Origin: Ctena decussata
Lineage: Eukaryota; Mollusca; Bivalvia; Lucinida; Lucinidae
Reading direction: 5' to 3'
DNA length: 64,000 nucleotides
NCBI GenBank assembly: GCA_963989385.1
Contig: OZ022499.1
Coordinates: 80,217,903 to 80,281,902 of the forward strand
Shown: positions 10,611 to 23,139 of the stretch, one piece after another
Numbering within the stretch: position 1 is the stretch's first letter
Layout: every line of letters begins with the position of its first letter
Notes under the pieces: generated by a model
What the model was told of the DNA's origin: nothing
What the model saw: the letters and a program-made list of their open reading frames with translations, nothing else
The model's database searches: none
Made by a program: the position numbers and the translations under genes

Positions 10611-12230
10611 TCACGTGTTTTGCATTAAGATATATCAATATATCCCAGTATTCTAAATGCAGTTAATACTCTGAATACTTAGACAGGTGTTTCTTTTTTA
10701 AACTGTGTAGACCCTGATCAGAATGCAATCTGTAAAGAAGTGTACTAATCACGGTTTGCAGCTTTTGCCGCTAAACTGTTCTTTTAAAAACATTACCAAA
10801 AATATGAGGAAAGAAGTCATTATGGTATTTCTACTGAACGGACAGAAAAGAAAATGAGCCGTCCTAATGTTTTGGAGTAAAACACTCCAAACAAATTTCA
10901 GCCTATCTTAACTTTGATCTTAAACTGCCTAAAAGATTAACCACTTGTTGACCTTGTAATCTCTCTCAAACTATGGAATACAAACATTGAAAGATTGTTG
11001 TACTTCGATGTATGAAAAAAATAATGATACGGTATTTCCCTAGTTTGACATACATTTAACTGCAGCTAACCCAAAATTTGGACAAGTTTATAGTTTTCTA
11101 AAGGCGTGCCAATCGCAGACAGAGCAGAGCCTGATTAGACTTCTCTTTGGCTTATGTGTCCCAATATTTAAGAATATTATGGTATCATTTAGCTGCAGCT
11201 CAAGCTATAACACTTTCTTATAGGAAGTATTTTTAATCTGAAGGCGCCTCTGTGAGAGATCCATTTTAAATTGAAAATGTGCCTCCTTCCGCCTTTTTTA
11301 CAAAGGGGCACAACTACTGTTACTTCCTCTTCAAGTCTTCTTTAAACGGCAGGGATGGATTTTGCTAGCTCAAATAGGGCAGCTGAAGACAGGACTAGGT
11401 GGAAAAGGAGTGTTTTAGAGTCATCTGTGGTGCCCCAACGACCGCACAAGATTATGGGATAGGCTAGACTAGACCAGCGGTTGCAGTCAGTTCGACCCCC
11501 CCCCCCCCCCACCCCTCCACACACACACAAACCCTCGCCTCAGTGGTCCTTCAGATGTGACTCTAAACCGCGAGGTCCTGTCTTCATATGACCTTAGCAT
11601 TGGTGGGACGTTTTGCCCAATTCTCTTGATCTCTCAGTTTGAACAATAATATTGTAACACAGTTTACTAAAAAAATACATTACAAGCAAATAGTAGAATA
11701 GGTGCTAGCATTAAGTAATAATTTTGGACCATGTTACCATTATGATCCTAAATCCTAGGACATATGTGTCCTGGGAAAAGAGTGGTCTGGTCAGGCTCTG
11801 CATTGGTAACCATTCTGCGTATGTTATGATACAGCTCGAGATATGAAAATCTACTTGTTCAAACTTAATAAAAAAATAAAACAAAAAAAACGGTTATTTT
11901 TACGTAGGATGCATGGAGACACAGGTTTCAACATATTTGCATCTGTGCTTAAGGTGAACGGGACCACCCTCAGGGGAAGCAGTTTTGCATTTTTGCATCC
12001 TTTCTTAAGGAGGGTCAGCTCTTGAAAGTAGAATTTGGTCCTCTAGGAGCAAATTCTTTCCTTTAAAAGTAGACCTATTTAAGAATCTATTTTGTCTGTT
12101 TGCTTCACTTCCCTATCTTGGAAAGCAAATAGAATGTCACAAAAGTTGACCCCCTTTGTAAATATGACAGAAGGGGACAGAATGTTCAGTATTAGAGAGA
12201 TCTTTCTTGGAGGTGTATACATTCAGCTAT
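10611..12230. other. Non-coding stretch
   Basis: AT-rich, with a poly-C run followed by a CA-rich run near 11497-11530. I see no gene, RNA or element with recognisable ends. Confidence 0.6.
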
Positions 12231-12231
12231 A

Positions 12232-12403
12232 CAGTCAAACCTGCTTATGTGGTCACCTCTATTAAGGGATCACCTGTCTTGAGCACCCACCTTGGTCCTT
12301 TGAACCAAAATACAATGTAAATGAAATGTATTATGGGGTCATCTGTCTTAAGTAGCCACTTTTTGTCCATCCCTTGGGTGACCCCTTAAGACAGGTTTGA
12401 CTG
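12232..12403. mobile_element. MITE family B, copy 1 (172 bp)
   Basis: Ends CAGTCAAACCTGCTTATGTG and the inverse of CTTAAGACAGGTTTGACTG, flanked by TA at 12230-12231 and 12404-12405. Inner arms repeat phrases like GGTCACC...TTAAG. This is a widespread type of invertebrate MITE; the second copy is at 14859-15039. Confidence 0.85.
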
Positions 12404-12930
12404 TATTTCTCAAAAATGCTTGCTACAACAACGTAATAGGTCTGCCTACGCTCCTGAATGAGTAAATTTGCGTCTGCTAATTTTTAAGTCAACATGGCCC
12501 AGATTATTTTAATCAATAACTGTAATTATTGCCGACCCCATACTAATACTTTTAGCTATCCTTTTCACTTTTAACAACTTTTATTTTTCTGTCGGATAAA
12601 ATAAATCCATCCTAACTGCTAGATACTGATTATCTTGATTAAATCTGTGTTTGGTCTCAGTCAACAAGGCACAAATTTGTTATTCAATCTAAACGGTACC
12701 ATAGTGACCCAAAATGTTGCCGACCCCACGTTAATTTTATAGTCTATCCTTACAATTTTTAGCTGTCAAAAAGATATATAAAAAAAGCATTTCAGTGGCA
12801 AATTCTGTGATCAGACTGCTTCTGTAGCTGCGTTTGCAGTAGTCTGATATGAGTCTATATTGTTTACTCAGACAAATCTGTCTTAGTATTAGGAATCAAT
12901 ACAGTTATCAATGAAAGGGTATTTGTGTGT

Positions 12931-13636
12931 CGTTATTTCGTCTTTTCGTCTTTTCGCCTGGCGTCTTTTCGTCTTTTCGCATGGCGTTACTTCGTCTTTT
13001 CGCGTGGCGTTATTTCGTCTTTTCGTCTTTTCGCATGGCGTCTTTTCATCTTTTCGGCGCGAAAAGACGAAAAGACGCCATGCGAAAAGACGAAAAGACG
13101 AAATAACGCCACGTGAAAAGACGAAAAGACGAAATAACGCCGCGCGAAAAGACGAAAAGACGAAATAACGCCATGCGAAAAGACGAAATAACGCCATGCG
13201 AAAAGACGAAAAGACGAAAATACGCCAGGCGAAAAGACGAAAAGACGCCACGCGAAAAGACGAAAAGACGAAATAACGCCACGCGAAAAGACGAAAAGAC
13301 GAAATAACGCCATGCGAAAAGACGAAATAACGCCATGCGAAAAGACGAAAAGACGAAAAGACGCCAGGCGAAAAGACGAAAAAACGAAAAGACGCCACGC
13401 GAAAAGACGACAATTTAAGAGTTTCAAATGGCGTCTTTTCGCATGGCGTTTTTTCGTCTTTTCGCGCTGCAATTTCGTCTTTTCGCGTGGCGGGTTTCGT
13501 CTTTTCGTCTTTTCGCCTGGCGTTTTTTCGTCTTTTCGTCTTTTCGCATGGCGTCTTTTCGTCTTTTCGTCTTTTCGCGTGGCGTCTTTTTGCGGCGAAA
13601 AGACGAAAAGACGAAATGGCACAAACCAGCCACCAT
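12931..13636 (-). repeat. GAAAAGAC palindromic array, locus 2 (inverted relative to locus 1)
   Basis: Reading the minus strand from 13636, the same leader ATGGTGGCTGGTTTGTGCC, the same order of unit variants and the same kind of spacer (13408-13432) appear as in locus 1, so the two loci are inverted copies about 2.3 kb apart. Locus 2 is longer and its array changes orientation again at about 13058-13063 (CTTTTCGGCGCGAAAAG) and near 13590. The result is a run of nested hairpins over 700 bases. Confidence 0.95.
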
Positions 13637-13739
13637 AATTTTCTGTTGTTTTTATAGTTTTATCCAGTGTGCCGACTTGCCGAAATCATGCTGAAAACAA
13701 TCATGTTTGTGCATCAAACAGTCTTCAAGTTATAAGGCA

Positions 13740-13900
13740 AAATCACTTGACCATGAAATATAGGTCACTGTGACCTACTGTTAGTTTGAGGTTAAACTGT
13801 GGGTCATATTGAGTCGTTATCCCCGGCAGTCATGTTATAACATCAAATAGCCTTCAAGATATCAAACTTAGGTCCGATTTCACGTCGCCCATAAACCGAG
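13740..13900 (+). repeat. Dispersed repeat family F with an ERE-type palindrome
   Basis: Shares a long match with 21100-21260, including CCATGAAATATAGGTCACTG followed by TGACCTACTGTTAGTTTGAG. The segment at 13762-13776 reads AGGTCACTGTGACCT, two AGGTCA half sites inverted with a 3-base spacer. Confidence 0.8.
13762..13776. promoter_or_regulatory. Perfect oestrogen-response-element palindrome (sequence match only)
   Basis: AGGTCACTGTGACCT fits the consensus AGGTCA-N3-TGACCT without mismatch. It sits in a dispersed repeat, not near a gene I can identify, so function is unproven. Confidence 0.4.
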
Positions 13901-14106
13901 AATTAAGGCTGTTGGATGCTTATTCACATAGATAATCTTCGGAATGAATTTCACGTTCAAAGATTATTTTTAATTGTGAATAAAACTACGGATAATTTTG
14001 AGCGTCGAAAAATGGAAGATTAAGGACTGACAAACCTTGATTCTGTGTGGAAAAAAATATTACTATGATGGTTTTGTCAACATAAATGATATTTGTGATG
14101 CACAAT

Positions 14107-14250
14107 AAGCCGCGACATGATAAAAAAGTGGTATGTGCACCCAGCATCCGCCCAGTCTTATCAAGCTTCGCTGTCCGCATGCAGATAGGCTACCCTTTAA
14201 GTGCATAGCCAAGCCTCTGATCAGACTTTCTTAGTTTTGTCATGTTACGG
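14107..14250. mobile_element. MITE family A, degenerate partial copy
   Basis: Retains AGCCGCGACATGA, GCATCCGCCCAGTCTTATCA, the central GGCTACCCTTTAAG and a right end TTTTGTCATGTTACGG. Much of the inner arms is lost. Confidence 0.7.
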
Positions 14251-14858
14251 AACATTAGTGTTTGAAAGAAACCAAGAAATCATTTTGAAAAACTTGACCT
14301 TTTGAATAATACGATGGTGCAGAATTTGTAAAACAGTTTTGTTTCATAAAGACAGAACTGCGAAGGCTGGAATGGCTCATAAGGCACCGGATGGAGGACC
14401 TACAACATAACACAGTTGCGGATCCAGAGGGGGTGCGCCCTCTTCGGCCTAAATTATTCCATTTTCATGGAAAAATTCAGGACAAATTGGTCAAACTTCA
14501 CATTCAACCCCTCCTCCTTCAGCTAATTTGAACCACCTACCCAAAATTCCTGGATCGAGCCCTGTAACAAGGGAAATAACATAATGCCGATGGAACAATT
14601 TCTTGTTACTATGAGGCACTCGGTAACCGGTTGTTCTAAAAGGTCACTTATGATTTTTGTGGTTAGTCTTTACTTTTTGATGGTACCCCCGCCCCCCCCG
14701 CCCCCCCACCCATTTAACCATAGTCAAGGGATGGGGGAGGCATTAAGATTTGCCCCTGTCTGCCTGTGCGTCCGTCCGTTTCGTCCGTTTGTCACACTTC
14801 ATGGTTAAGAATTAACTTCTCCCACAGTTTTCAATGGATCTTTTGCAAACCTTGTTTG

Positions 14859-15039
14859 CAGTCAAATCTGCCTTAAGGGGTCACTCAAGGGAAGGACGAA
14901 AACCGGCAGCTAAAGACAGGTGACCCCTTCATACAGGTTCATTTGCACTGTATTTTGGTCCGAGAGACCCAGAAAAAGTGGCTGCTTAAGACAGGTGATC
15001 CCTTAATAGAGGTGATTACATATTAAGCAGGTTTGACTG
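14859..15039. mobile_element. MITE family B, copy 2 (181 bp)
   Basis: Ends CAGTCAAATCTGCCTTAAGG and the inverse of CATATTAAGCAGGTTTGACTG, with the same inner order as the copy at 12232. No TA is seen on the left side, so the left target site has decayed. Confidence 0.8.
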
Positions 15040-15042
15040 TAC

Positions 15043-16205
15043 TTGTGGCATAATGAAGATGTGCACGTGGAGTTTTGATGGAGACAAAATTAATTTTGAC
15101 AAAATTACGGCTTTTTCAACTTAGTTATTTCGGAAGTTTTTCATATTATAGGTGCACTTTGAGTTTGTGTATAATGAAATTGTGAATGTGGCTTTTTGAT
15201 ATAAATAAATTTAATTTTGACTGAATTATGGCCTGAACTTAGTCATTTTGGGTAGTTTTCTCACATTATAGGATATCGAGTTTATATAATCACCTGTTCC
15301 TACAGTTTCCAATGAATTCCCTCTAGATAGTGTTTGTGTTTAAAATGTGCTTAAGGGATGTACACGGTCCTGTGACTGGCGCAGTACCGGAGCATCGTCC
15401 ATATGTTACAGACACAATTTTCTAGTTCCCTCAACTTTCTCAGTTGTTTTCTACTGCGCATGATTAAATCGGCCTCGCATTAAATTGTTTAATTAATGCC
15501 TCCCATTTTTTATCATGATTTTCTTGTTGTTGTTGTTTTTTCTTTTATCACTTTCAGTGTCGGTTTCTATCCCCTCCGCTTGTGCTAACTTAGCTTTTTC
15601 GTTCACATTTGCCAAATATACTGAAAGGATTTAAAAACTTCCACCCTATAGGAGATAACGGGAATCCCCGGAGTGACGTAATCGGATGATCACGTGGGCA
15701 GATTGGTTGGCAAAAAGATAGCGACAGACAGTGGTCTTCTATGGGATTTTGCTGAAAATTAACCTCTGAAATGCGTAAAATATAGTTTAGAAAGCTGCGA
15801 ATAAATAGAAACCGATAAAACCAGTGCAAATATTGTTTTAATCGCTTGTCGCGCGAAAAAAGAGTGTTATTTTATATTATCTAAAGTTATTTAATTACTC
15901 GACATACTTTGACTCTCGTCGGAACAGGACTTTTTCTCTTAATAACTTTGACTTAAAAAGAAAAATAAATAAATGAAATAAAAATACAATAAATCGGAGG
16001 TACTAAAGATCAGTATTTTAACCTTTAAACCTTTTCGACAATCAAGTTGATTATTAGATAGAACACGGGTAATAGAAACTTGTATCCAACGAGGTGTAAT
16101 GCAAAATTGATAAAACATATTGATCTGATTTAGGGATAAGAAAATGTAAAATATAAATAAGTAAATGAATTTATATTCATGACTGCGATTCAAAAGAGAA
16201 TGTTA
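15043..16205. other. Non-coding stretch
   Basis: Contains a (TTG)n run near 15524-15538 and AT-rich sequence. No gene or element is recognised. Confidence 0.6.
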
Positions 16206-16474
16206 TAAAACGGTAAAGGATAATATACACGTATAAGCATAGAACCTTCTGTTTTGAAATTACTATCAGTAATTAGCACATTATTTAGTCCGAGCTCATG
16301 ACATCTGAACAACAAATTCACTCTGTCTGTTTCTCTCTCTCTCTCTGTCTCCCTCTCTCTCTCTAATCGTTTGATAAAACGGTAAAGGATAATATATAAA
16401 CAGAGAATCTTCTCTGTTTTGAAATGCAGTAATTACCATAGTATTTAGTCCGAGCTCAAGACATCTGAACAATA

Positions 16475-16512
<38 letters not shown>
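16206..16512 (+). repeat. Direct duplication (about 170 bp) ending in CT microsatellites
   Basis: The phrase AAAACGGTAAAGGATAATAT recurs at about 16207 and 16377, followed in both copies by TTTAGTCCGAGCTCA and ACATCTGAAC, and then by CT runs (16319-16365, interrupted; 16478-16511, pure). The microsatellite is part of the repeated unit. Confidence 0.85.
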
Positions 16513-16514
<2 letters not shown>

Positions 16515-17338
16515 GTTTGCTCTTTATATTTTATTAGCGGACAAGCATGTTAATATTAAAATGTCATAGATTATAATAATCGAGTTTTATATTTGAATTA
16601 GCCACACCGCCAAAAACTGTTGGTTATATTATACAAGTTAATATGACATTGTCACTGTGGGAAACCCGCGGCGTTCTTAAATATGATAATTAAAGACATT
16701 CCTTATCAAAAGACCCGCTCAATACCGGACACATTCATTATAAACAATAAACAACCGGTTTTAATTTCAAAATGTACACCGGATACAGACACATTATTTT
16801 AGAGTGTCCATGCTAAAACGTACATCTAAAAGCACTTCATGTGGAACCAATTTAAATGAATTAGGAGAGAGAATAGAACAATATTTCACACTAAAATACC
16901 TACATTTCTAAGCGTTATCAAGTATATAAAAATATGCATCATAATGCGCAAAATACACTGCATGATTACATAGTTTAATATCACCCAATAAACGTTCAAT
17001 ATAGCGTGATTGATTATCGACTTTTTGCCAACCAGTGTGGGGAATACCTTGGAAATCCTTATCGATGACGTCACTGCGTTTTCTCCTATATTTTTGAATA
17101 ACTCAAAAATGAATGCAGCTACGTCCACCAAAATTTCACAACATACATATTCTTTTATACCTGATAATGTCAGTATCACGAATTTGAAATCGTTCAACCG
17201 AATCGGCCAGGAATAAGCACGTGTTCCTCATGTTTTAGCACAGTTTACATACAGATGAAACACTTGCTGTATACAATGTTTTGAGGAAACATTTGTCTTA
17301 CAATATCAAATCAACTTTTAAAAACTTCAAGTCGGTCT
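16513..17338. other. Non-coding stretch next to family I
   Basis: AT-rich. Overlapping short open frames on both strands (16886-17197 minus, 17010-17216 plus) have no recognisable domain. It could belong to the same repeat as the next feature, but the other copy of that repeat is cut by the window end, so this cannot be tested here. Confidence 0.5.
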
Positions 17339-17885
17339 GTGGCCTTAATTCGCATAACGCGCCTAAATATCGCAAACGGGTGTAGATTTTGGGGCCAGTT
17401 AAATGCCGAAATTTTACAAAGTGACGTCGCACGACAATTTAATGAGTTAATTTCGGTAATTTACAATTTCAGCCGACGTGCACGGTTAACAGGAAGCTCT
17501 AAAAATGGCCAGAATAGCAGCCAAACGAAACTAAAAACAAGAGGCCATAACGTTAACGAACGTCGACGCCGTCTCCATAATAGGATTTGCATCGGCTGCA
17601 ATCATAATTGCAAACCAACGTGGATGACGTAACAATGTAGAGATAGTTCAGAAATCGTCTAAAACAATGTTGCATAGATAACAGCGTCATCTCTTTATGC
17701 ATTTCAGAAATGTAACGCTCTTTTACTGATGTCATTTAAGTAAATGATTCGAATAAACTGCATAATCTTTAAATTTGATGAGTTTCAAGCATTTTATCAT
17801 AAAGTGTTCAACGCTGTCACTCGTGAAAGGATCATCAGCCAGCAATTAAAAGTGGAAGTTTTGGTTTTAAATCCTTTCAGTGTAG
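17339..17885 (+). repeat. Inverted long-range repeat I, copy 1
   Basis: Matches the inverse of 63455-64000 along its whole length, e.g. CGCATAACGCGCCTAAATAT, TTTTGGGGCCAGTTAAATGC and CGTCGACGCCGTCTCC. An open frame of 97 codons is present here (17339-17632). In the other copy the same frame is kept for roughly the first 60 codons, with several silent differences, before a stop. That pattern could mean a decayed coding sequence; I do not recognise the peptide. Confidence 0.75.
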
Positions 17886-18129
17886 AAATAACACGCTTTG
17901 CCATCCTCGGTTTAAGGAACTATGTTAAATAGAGTAGACTGCTCATCCCAATAAGTGATGTCCTGTATTTTTCATGTTAATTACTGGCTAGCCTTGGGTT
18001 CCGTTTTTCATGAATGGAGATGTCGTTAGGCAAAGTGTACATACAATTACATGTATAAGACATACTTAAGAACAAAGTTTGTAGAGCAGCAGCATAATCA
18101 TTGCTACTTCAGGTGAATTTTTCATTACA

Positions 18130-18391
18130 GCAGAACTAAGTCTGTCCCCTTTTAGAGGCGCAGCAGAAATAGCGCTTCTTCAAAAAAAAAAAACACCCTT
18201 CAGTAACGGAGCGGAACAAGCGCTAGTTCAAAAGACACCGCCCCTCACAAGGGTAGCGGAAGGAGCGCTTATTCTAGAGACATCACTCTGAACTAGGATA
18301 CTTCAGATGGCATCCCCTTTTACAATGTAGTTGCGCAGCGGAGCTCGGTCTATAGTTTATCCGATGGCATCACATTTAGCAGCAGAACTAC
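18130..18391. repeat. Degenerate minisatellite, left part
   Basis: Loose repeats of GCAGCGGAA...AGCGCTNNTTC and CTTCAGTAACGGAGCGG; similar units resume at 20447-20712. The 2.05-kb element between them appears to have interrupted this array. Confidence 0.5.
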
Positions 18392-20446
18392 ACGGGTGGT
18401 AAAGTTTCAAATTGACCTCCGCGGAGGTAAATAGAAAAACAGTTTGACGGTTTTCCGGTAGGCAATTTGAATACATCCTTTCACGAATTCTCCCGGTTTA
18501 ATGACAGGGTTCAGGTCAGATTTTTCTCGCTAGAAAAGGTATTCCAGAAATCGGAGAATGTCATGCTATATATATTTTACAGTTGTATATTGAGACCAAA
18601 TGACATGGAACAGTTTTAAGCGGTGTTCCTTAAATTACTTTTGTCCTCCAGGTTCAGTACCGAAAACTAAACTAGGAAGGAGTCCTGCACAGTTTAATCG
18701 GCTTTTTGAGTGCATTTTAAGGCCTTTTGAGAAATCTTATCTATGAAGTAAGACACGTAACTTATATAGCTGCGTTCTAAAAACACTTTCAAGAATATGC
18801 ATGCTTTTGTTACTACACGCTTACCCAATTTTTGTCGGCGGTCAATTTGAAAACAATGAGAACAATTTGACTAATGGAAATTAAAATGGGAAAATTTAAT
18901 CAGCTAGAAAGAAGAATAGGCATGCTGAATTTTTAGAAACTAGGTATCAATATGAATTTGAATGCATGTTTTTATACGTCTAAAGTACACCAGATAATAT
19001 TGCTCACGTAACCTTGTCTTTTTATCGTGAAATAATAGCACAATAGTGCTTTATCACTTGCTTTGTTATAAAACCAAACCTGTGGCCCTCTTTTGCTTGT
19101 AAAATAAAACTCATGCATATCAATATGTGCAGAGAAGAGAACCGATATGCAAACAATTTAGATTGAGCCGATAAGAAGATATAAGGCAAAGACACCCGCA
19201 TGCTTCCCCAGCAGAGCGGTGATTACACTCCTGAAGCGGCTGTTACATAGAAATACGGATAATCAGCATAAAGCAATAACAACATCATTACGGCTGATTT
19301 AGAATGACCAGTGATAATAAAACCGGTAGACTCAGTTTAATACTTTTTTTTCAGAGGCATCGTTCATTGGGTTTTCCATGTAAAAAGTAGTTGGTGAAAT
19401 TGAATAGTTTTATTCAGTTTTCATGTTTTCACATCAGAGTAAAATTTGCTATTGGGACTTCAATTTGACTTCAGTAAACCAAACAAAACCAAACACTTAT
19501 TTAATATGCACTGAACCCCCCCCCCCCTTCCCCAACCAAAAAAGAAAAAAAAACAGACTAGCTTTGCAGAACAAAAAATATTTTCCCGGGATGAAATGGA
19601 ATCAATCTGACTGTACGCTTTCTGCACGCTTTTCAAATTGACCACAATGTTAAAACTTTTCTAATATAATATAATAATGAATAGTGAATTTGGTTTCAGT
19701 TGCACACATTCACCTGCATCGGTTTGTGCTATGTTTACAAACAAATCAGTATTACAGGTCTGGTTTTACAACAAATGAAAAAAGATAAAGCACTATTGTG
19801 CTACTATTTCACGATAAAAAGGAAACTGTTACATGAAAAATATCATCTAATGTACTTTATAAGTACGAAAACATGCATTCAAATCCATTGATACCTAGCT
19901 TCTGAAAATTCAGCGAGAATTTTTTTCTTATTAGCTGATTAAATTTTCCCATGTTAATTTCCATTAGTCAAATTGTTATCATTGTTTTGAAATTGACCGC
20001 CGACAAAAATTGGGTAAGCGTGTAGTAACAAAAACATGCATGTTCTTGAAAGTGTTTTTAGAACGCAGCTATATAAGTTACGTGTCTTACTTCATAGATA
20101 AGATTTCTCAAAAAGCCTTTAAATGCACTCAAAAAGCCGATTTAACTGTGCAGGACACCTTCCTAGTTTCGTTTTTGGTACTGAACCTGGAGGACAAAAG
20201 TAATTTATGGAACACCGCTTAAAACTGTTCCATGTCATTTGGTCTCAATATACAACTGTAAAATATATATAGCATGACTTTCTCCGATTTCTGGAATACC
20301 TTTTCTAGCGAGAAAAATCTGACCTGAACCCTGTCACTAAACCGGGAGAATTCGTGAAAGGATGTATTCAAATTGCCTACCGGAAAACCGTCAAATTGTT
20401 TTTCTATTTACCTCCGCGGAGGTCAATTTGAACTTTTACCACCCGT
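18392..20446. mobile_element. Foldback element with about 690-bp inverted arms
   Basis: The left arm (18392 to about 19085) and right arm (about 19760-20446) are inverted copies with few differences: ACGGGTGGTAAAGTTTCAAA at the left tip against TTGAACTTTTACCACCCGT at the right, then CCTCCGCGGAGG, GGAACAGTTTTAAGCGGTGT, GCTGCGTTCTAAAAACAC and so on. The loop of about 675 bp holds a poly-C run near 19516 and no credible gene. Flanks GAACTAC and GAATTAG are only weakly alike, so a target duplication is not established. Open frames in the arms (e.g. 20010-20222) have no recognisable domain. Confidence 0.9.
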
Positions 20447-20712
20447 GAATTAGTGCTACTTTAGATGACACCATCCTTCAGTAATGCAGCGGAAAATTGC
20501 TACTTTAAGAGATTTTTGTATGAGGACACAGACAAAGATTTTTGACCTCTGAAGTACAAGTAACATTAGTTTTGCTGCGCTTACGAGGGGTAATATCTTC
20601 TGAAGCAGCGCTAGTTCAGCTGTGCTACCAGAGTGAAGTGTTCTAAGCAAGTCCTACTTCAGCTGCGGTATAAAAACGGAGGTTATCTCGAGTAGCGCTT
20701 TTCCGCTGCAGA
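20447..20712. repeat. Degenerate minisatellite, right part
   Basis: Continues the type seen at 18130-18391: CTTCAGTAATGCAGCGGAAA, CTGAAGCAGCGCTAGTTCAG, GAGTAGCGCTTTTCCGC. Confidence 0.5.
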
Positions 20713-21039
20713 ACTCATATACCTTTACCATATATGGGGTAACAAACACGCATTTTTGCATTTGACTGCTACTGTGTCACCGAATCTAAAACTTTTGAAA
20801 AAAAATATGTGGGACCGTCTCGATAGGCAACGGCCAAACACTTACTGATACCATCCGCGAGACATAGTAGCTGCAGACATCAAGTAAAGGATGCCGACAT
20901 ATTAAGTAGCGAGCGCAGGCGGTCCCACTGAGCCCCTTTGATCCATGCGTCCCAAAGAAAGCGAGAGACAAGAGCACTAAAGGGTGATGTCTTCATAATG
21001 GTGCTAGTTACAAATAATTCGCTGACGTGAAATTGGGCC

Positions 21040-21860
21040 TAAAGGTGATACTGAGTCATTATTCCAAGGATCATGATCTTACATCAAAAAGTCTTCCAGA
21101 TATAGGGCAAAATCACTGGACCATGAAATATAGGTCACTGTGACCTACTGTTAGTTTGAGGTTAAACTTTGGGTCACACTGAATCATTATCCACAGCAAT
21201 CATGTTCATGCATCAAATCGTCCAGGAGATATAAGGCAGAATCACTTGACCATAAAAAAGCTACCTGCCCGATATGCATCGCTGCTGTCTGTAGATCTTC
21301 CCTAGACGTATCTTTGCAGCAAGCTTGAAGACTCTAACCCTTGTATACTTAGAAACTGAGTTAAACGCAACAAATGATTTGAGCCGCGACACGACAAAAC
21401 CAACAATGTGGTTGTGCGCCCAGCGCAGACTCAGATCAGCCTGGGCATCCGCCCAGTCTGATCAGAGTCTTCCCTGTTCGCATGGAGGTAGCTTAGACCC
21501 TTAGCTACCCTTTGAGCATTTAACAAAGAGTCTGATCAAACTAGGCAGATGCCCAGGCTGATCTAAGTCTGCGCTGGGTGAACAACCACATTGTTGGTTT
21601 TCTCGTGTCGTGGCTCATTTTTTCTACGTTCAATCATCCGTGAAATACAGGTCATGGCCCGATATGCATGGCTGATTTCAGTAGATTATCCCCAGATTTA
21701 TCTATGGGATAAGTTTAAAGACTCTTGCAATTTCGTTTACAAAAAAAAAACTGAGCTAAACGCAACAGGTGATTTTTTATGTGTTCAATCAACTGTAAAA
21801 TATAGGGAATGGTCCGATATGCATCCTGACACTATTTTTCAGGGGTCATAGTATGTTCCC
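21040..21860 (+). repeat. Family F repeat, second locus, split by MITE A
   Basis: Tandem-like copies of a segment with GAAATATAGGTCA, CCGATATGCAT, GTAGAT(C/T)(T/A)TCCC and AAACGCAACA recur at about 21100, 21240, 21640 and 21780. A MITE A copy lies in the middle. The ERE-type palindrome AGGTCACTGTGACCT is at 21132-21146, as in the copy at 13762. Confidence 0.75.
21381..21616. mobile_element. MITE family A, well-preserved copy
   Basis: Near-complete palindrome from GAGCCGCGACACGACAAAAC to its inverse; flanked by ATTT on both sides (21377-21380 and 21617-21620), a possible 4-base target duplication. Confidence 0.9.
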
Positions 21861-22141
21861 TTCCGTTGCTCTACCCTAGGATGGTGATTATTATATTCTG
21901 TATGGTGGGAAATTCTTTTACGTCATTTTCACAGATTCTACACAGTAAAGTTATTGGAACAGAGCGTTGCAATTAAGGAGAGGAGTCGGGTTGTCATTAA
22001 GGTCAGAATAAACTGAGAATGTGAGCTCTGGCTTAACGTCCCACCAACACCATGTAGGACATACAAGGGTTGATCGAGAAGTGATGTTACTGTGTCCACT
22101 GCGCGCTTATTCATCGCAGCATTATAACAAAAATGTATCAA

Positions 22142-23139
22142 GCTGCACTATAATTCAGTTCTTATTAACATAATAAATATAAAGTTGAAATCTTTTTTCA
22201 GTTCCAATTATATAAAAGTTCAAAGTATGCCACCGACGCTATCGCGCTACACGTTAATATACTTAGCAAAAATTAAAAAAAAACCTTGACAGTCGCTAAT
22301 TTTCATCCTTCGGTAGGATGGGAAAAGTGAGACATACAAAATCTTTTGATTTAAGAAAAATAATCATTTGGTAATACCATAGTCACATAAAATTCAAGGC
22401 TCTTTAGATACAGTAATATTGAGGCTATTGTAAACGTCACAAGGGTACATTTCTGTTTTCTATGCCAAAACCAAACAATGACTGAATTCAAAATTGTTAA
22501 AGTCTGCTTAAATTATAAAAATTCAGTTGAAAATGCCTTTCCATTATAGAATCCAATCTGTATGGACTTATAAGCTATTTTTATGCCAATGCACTGTCAA
22601 CTAGGAGCCCGTGAGGACCAGACGAAAAACCTCAGTCCATGCCATTATGAAGTCGGAAATTCAGTTTAAATTGAATTTCTATTACACTTTAAAGTCTGTA
22701 TGGCAATTTAAGAAATAGCTTTCAAATAAATTCATGATGAAGACATTGAGTTTGCAAGACAATCACACAAATTTCGAAGAAAATAATAAAAAAAAGACAC
22801 ACTGGTATAGAAAATATGGCATCTCAAAATCTCTGTATGTTTAATTCAAAGGGAGATCATCTGAAAATTTTGAATCTCTTAAAAACGTTATTTTCAGGTT
22901 GTGATTACAATTTACATTAGCGTTTAAAGTGTTTTCTCTGCGTTCTGGATCTACTGTTTATTGCGTACAAGAAAACTTTCTGCTGCGCATGCGCAAACTA
23001 AAGTTCTGATCTGAATTATTAAAATAGGAATAAGTTAGATAACTCTGGACAGGACAAAAATATACCAATAATTTTTCATGATTTAAGTAATCAGACGTCT
23101 GTTCAACTCGAAAAAATCCATATATACAGTACATATTTG
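22142..23139. other. Non-coding stretch
   Basis: AT-rich sequence without recognisable genes or element ends. Confidence 0.6.

Noticed and set aside
10086..10628. Open frame of 180 codons
   Set aside because: Same reason: it crosses the palindromic octamer array of locus 1.
12987..13622. Open frame of 211 codons rich in Arg, Phe and Ser
   Set aside because: It lies wholly in the GAAAAGAC array, long frames exist in several frames on both strands, and the peptide is only a readout of the repeat.
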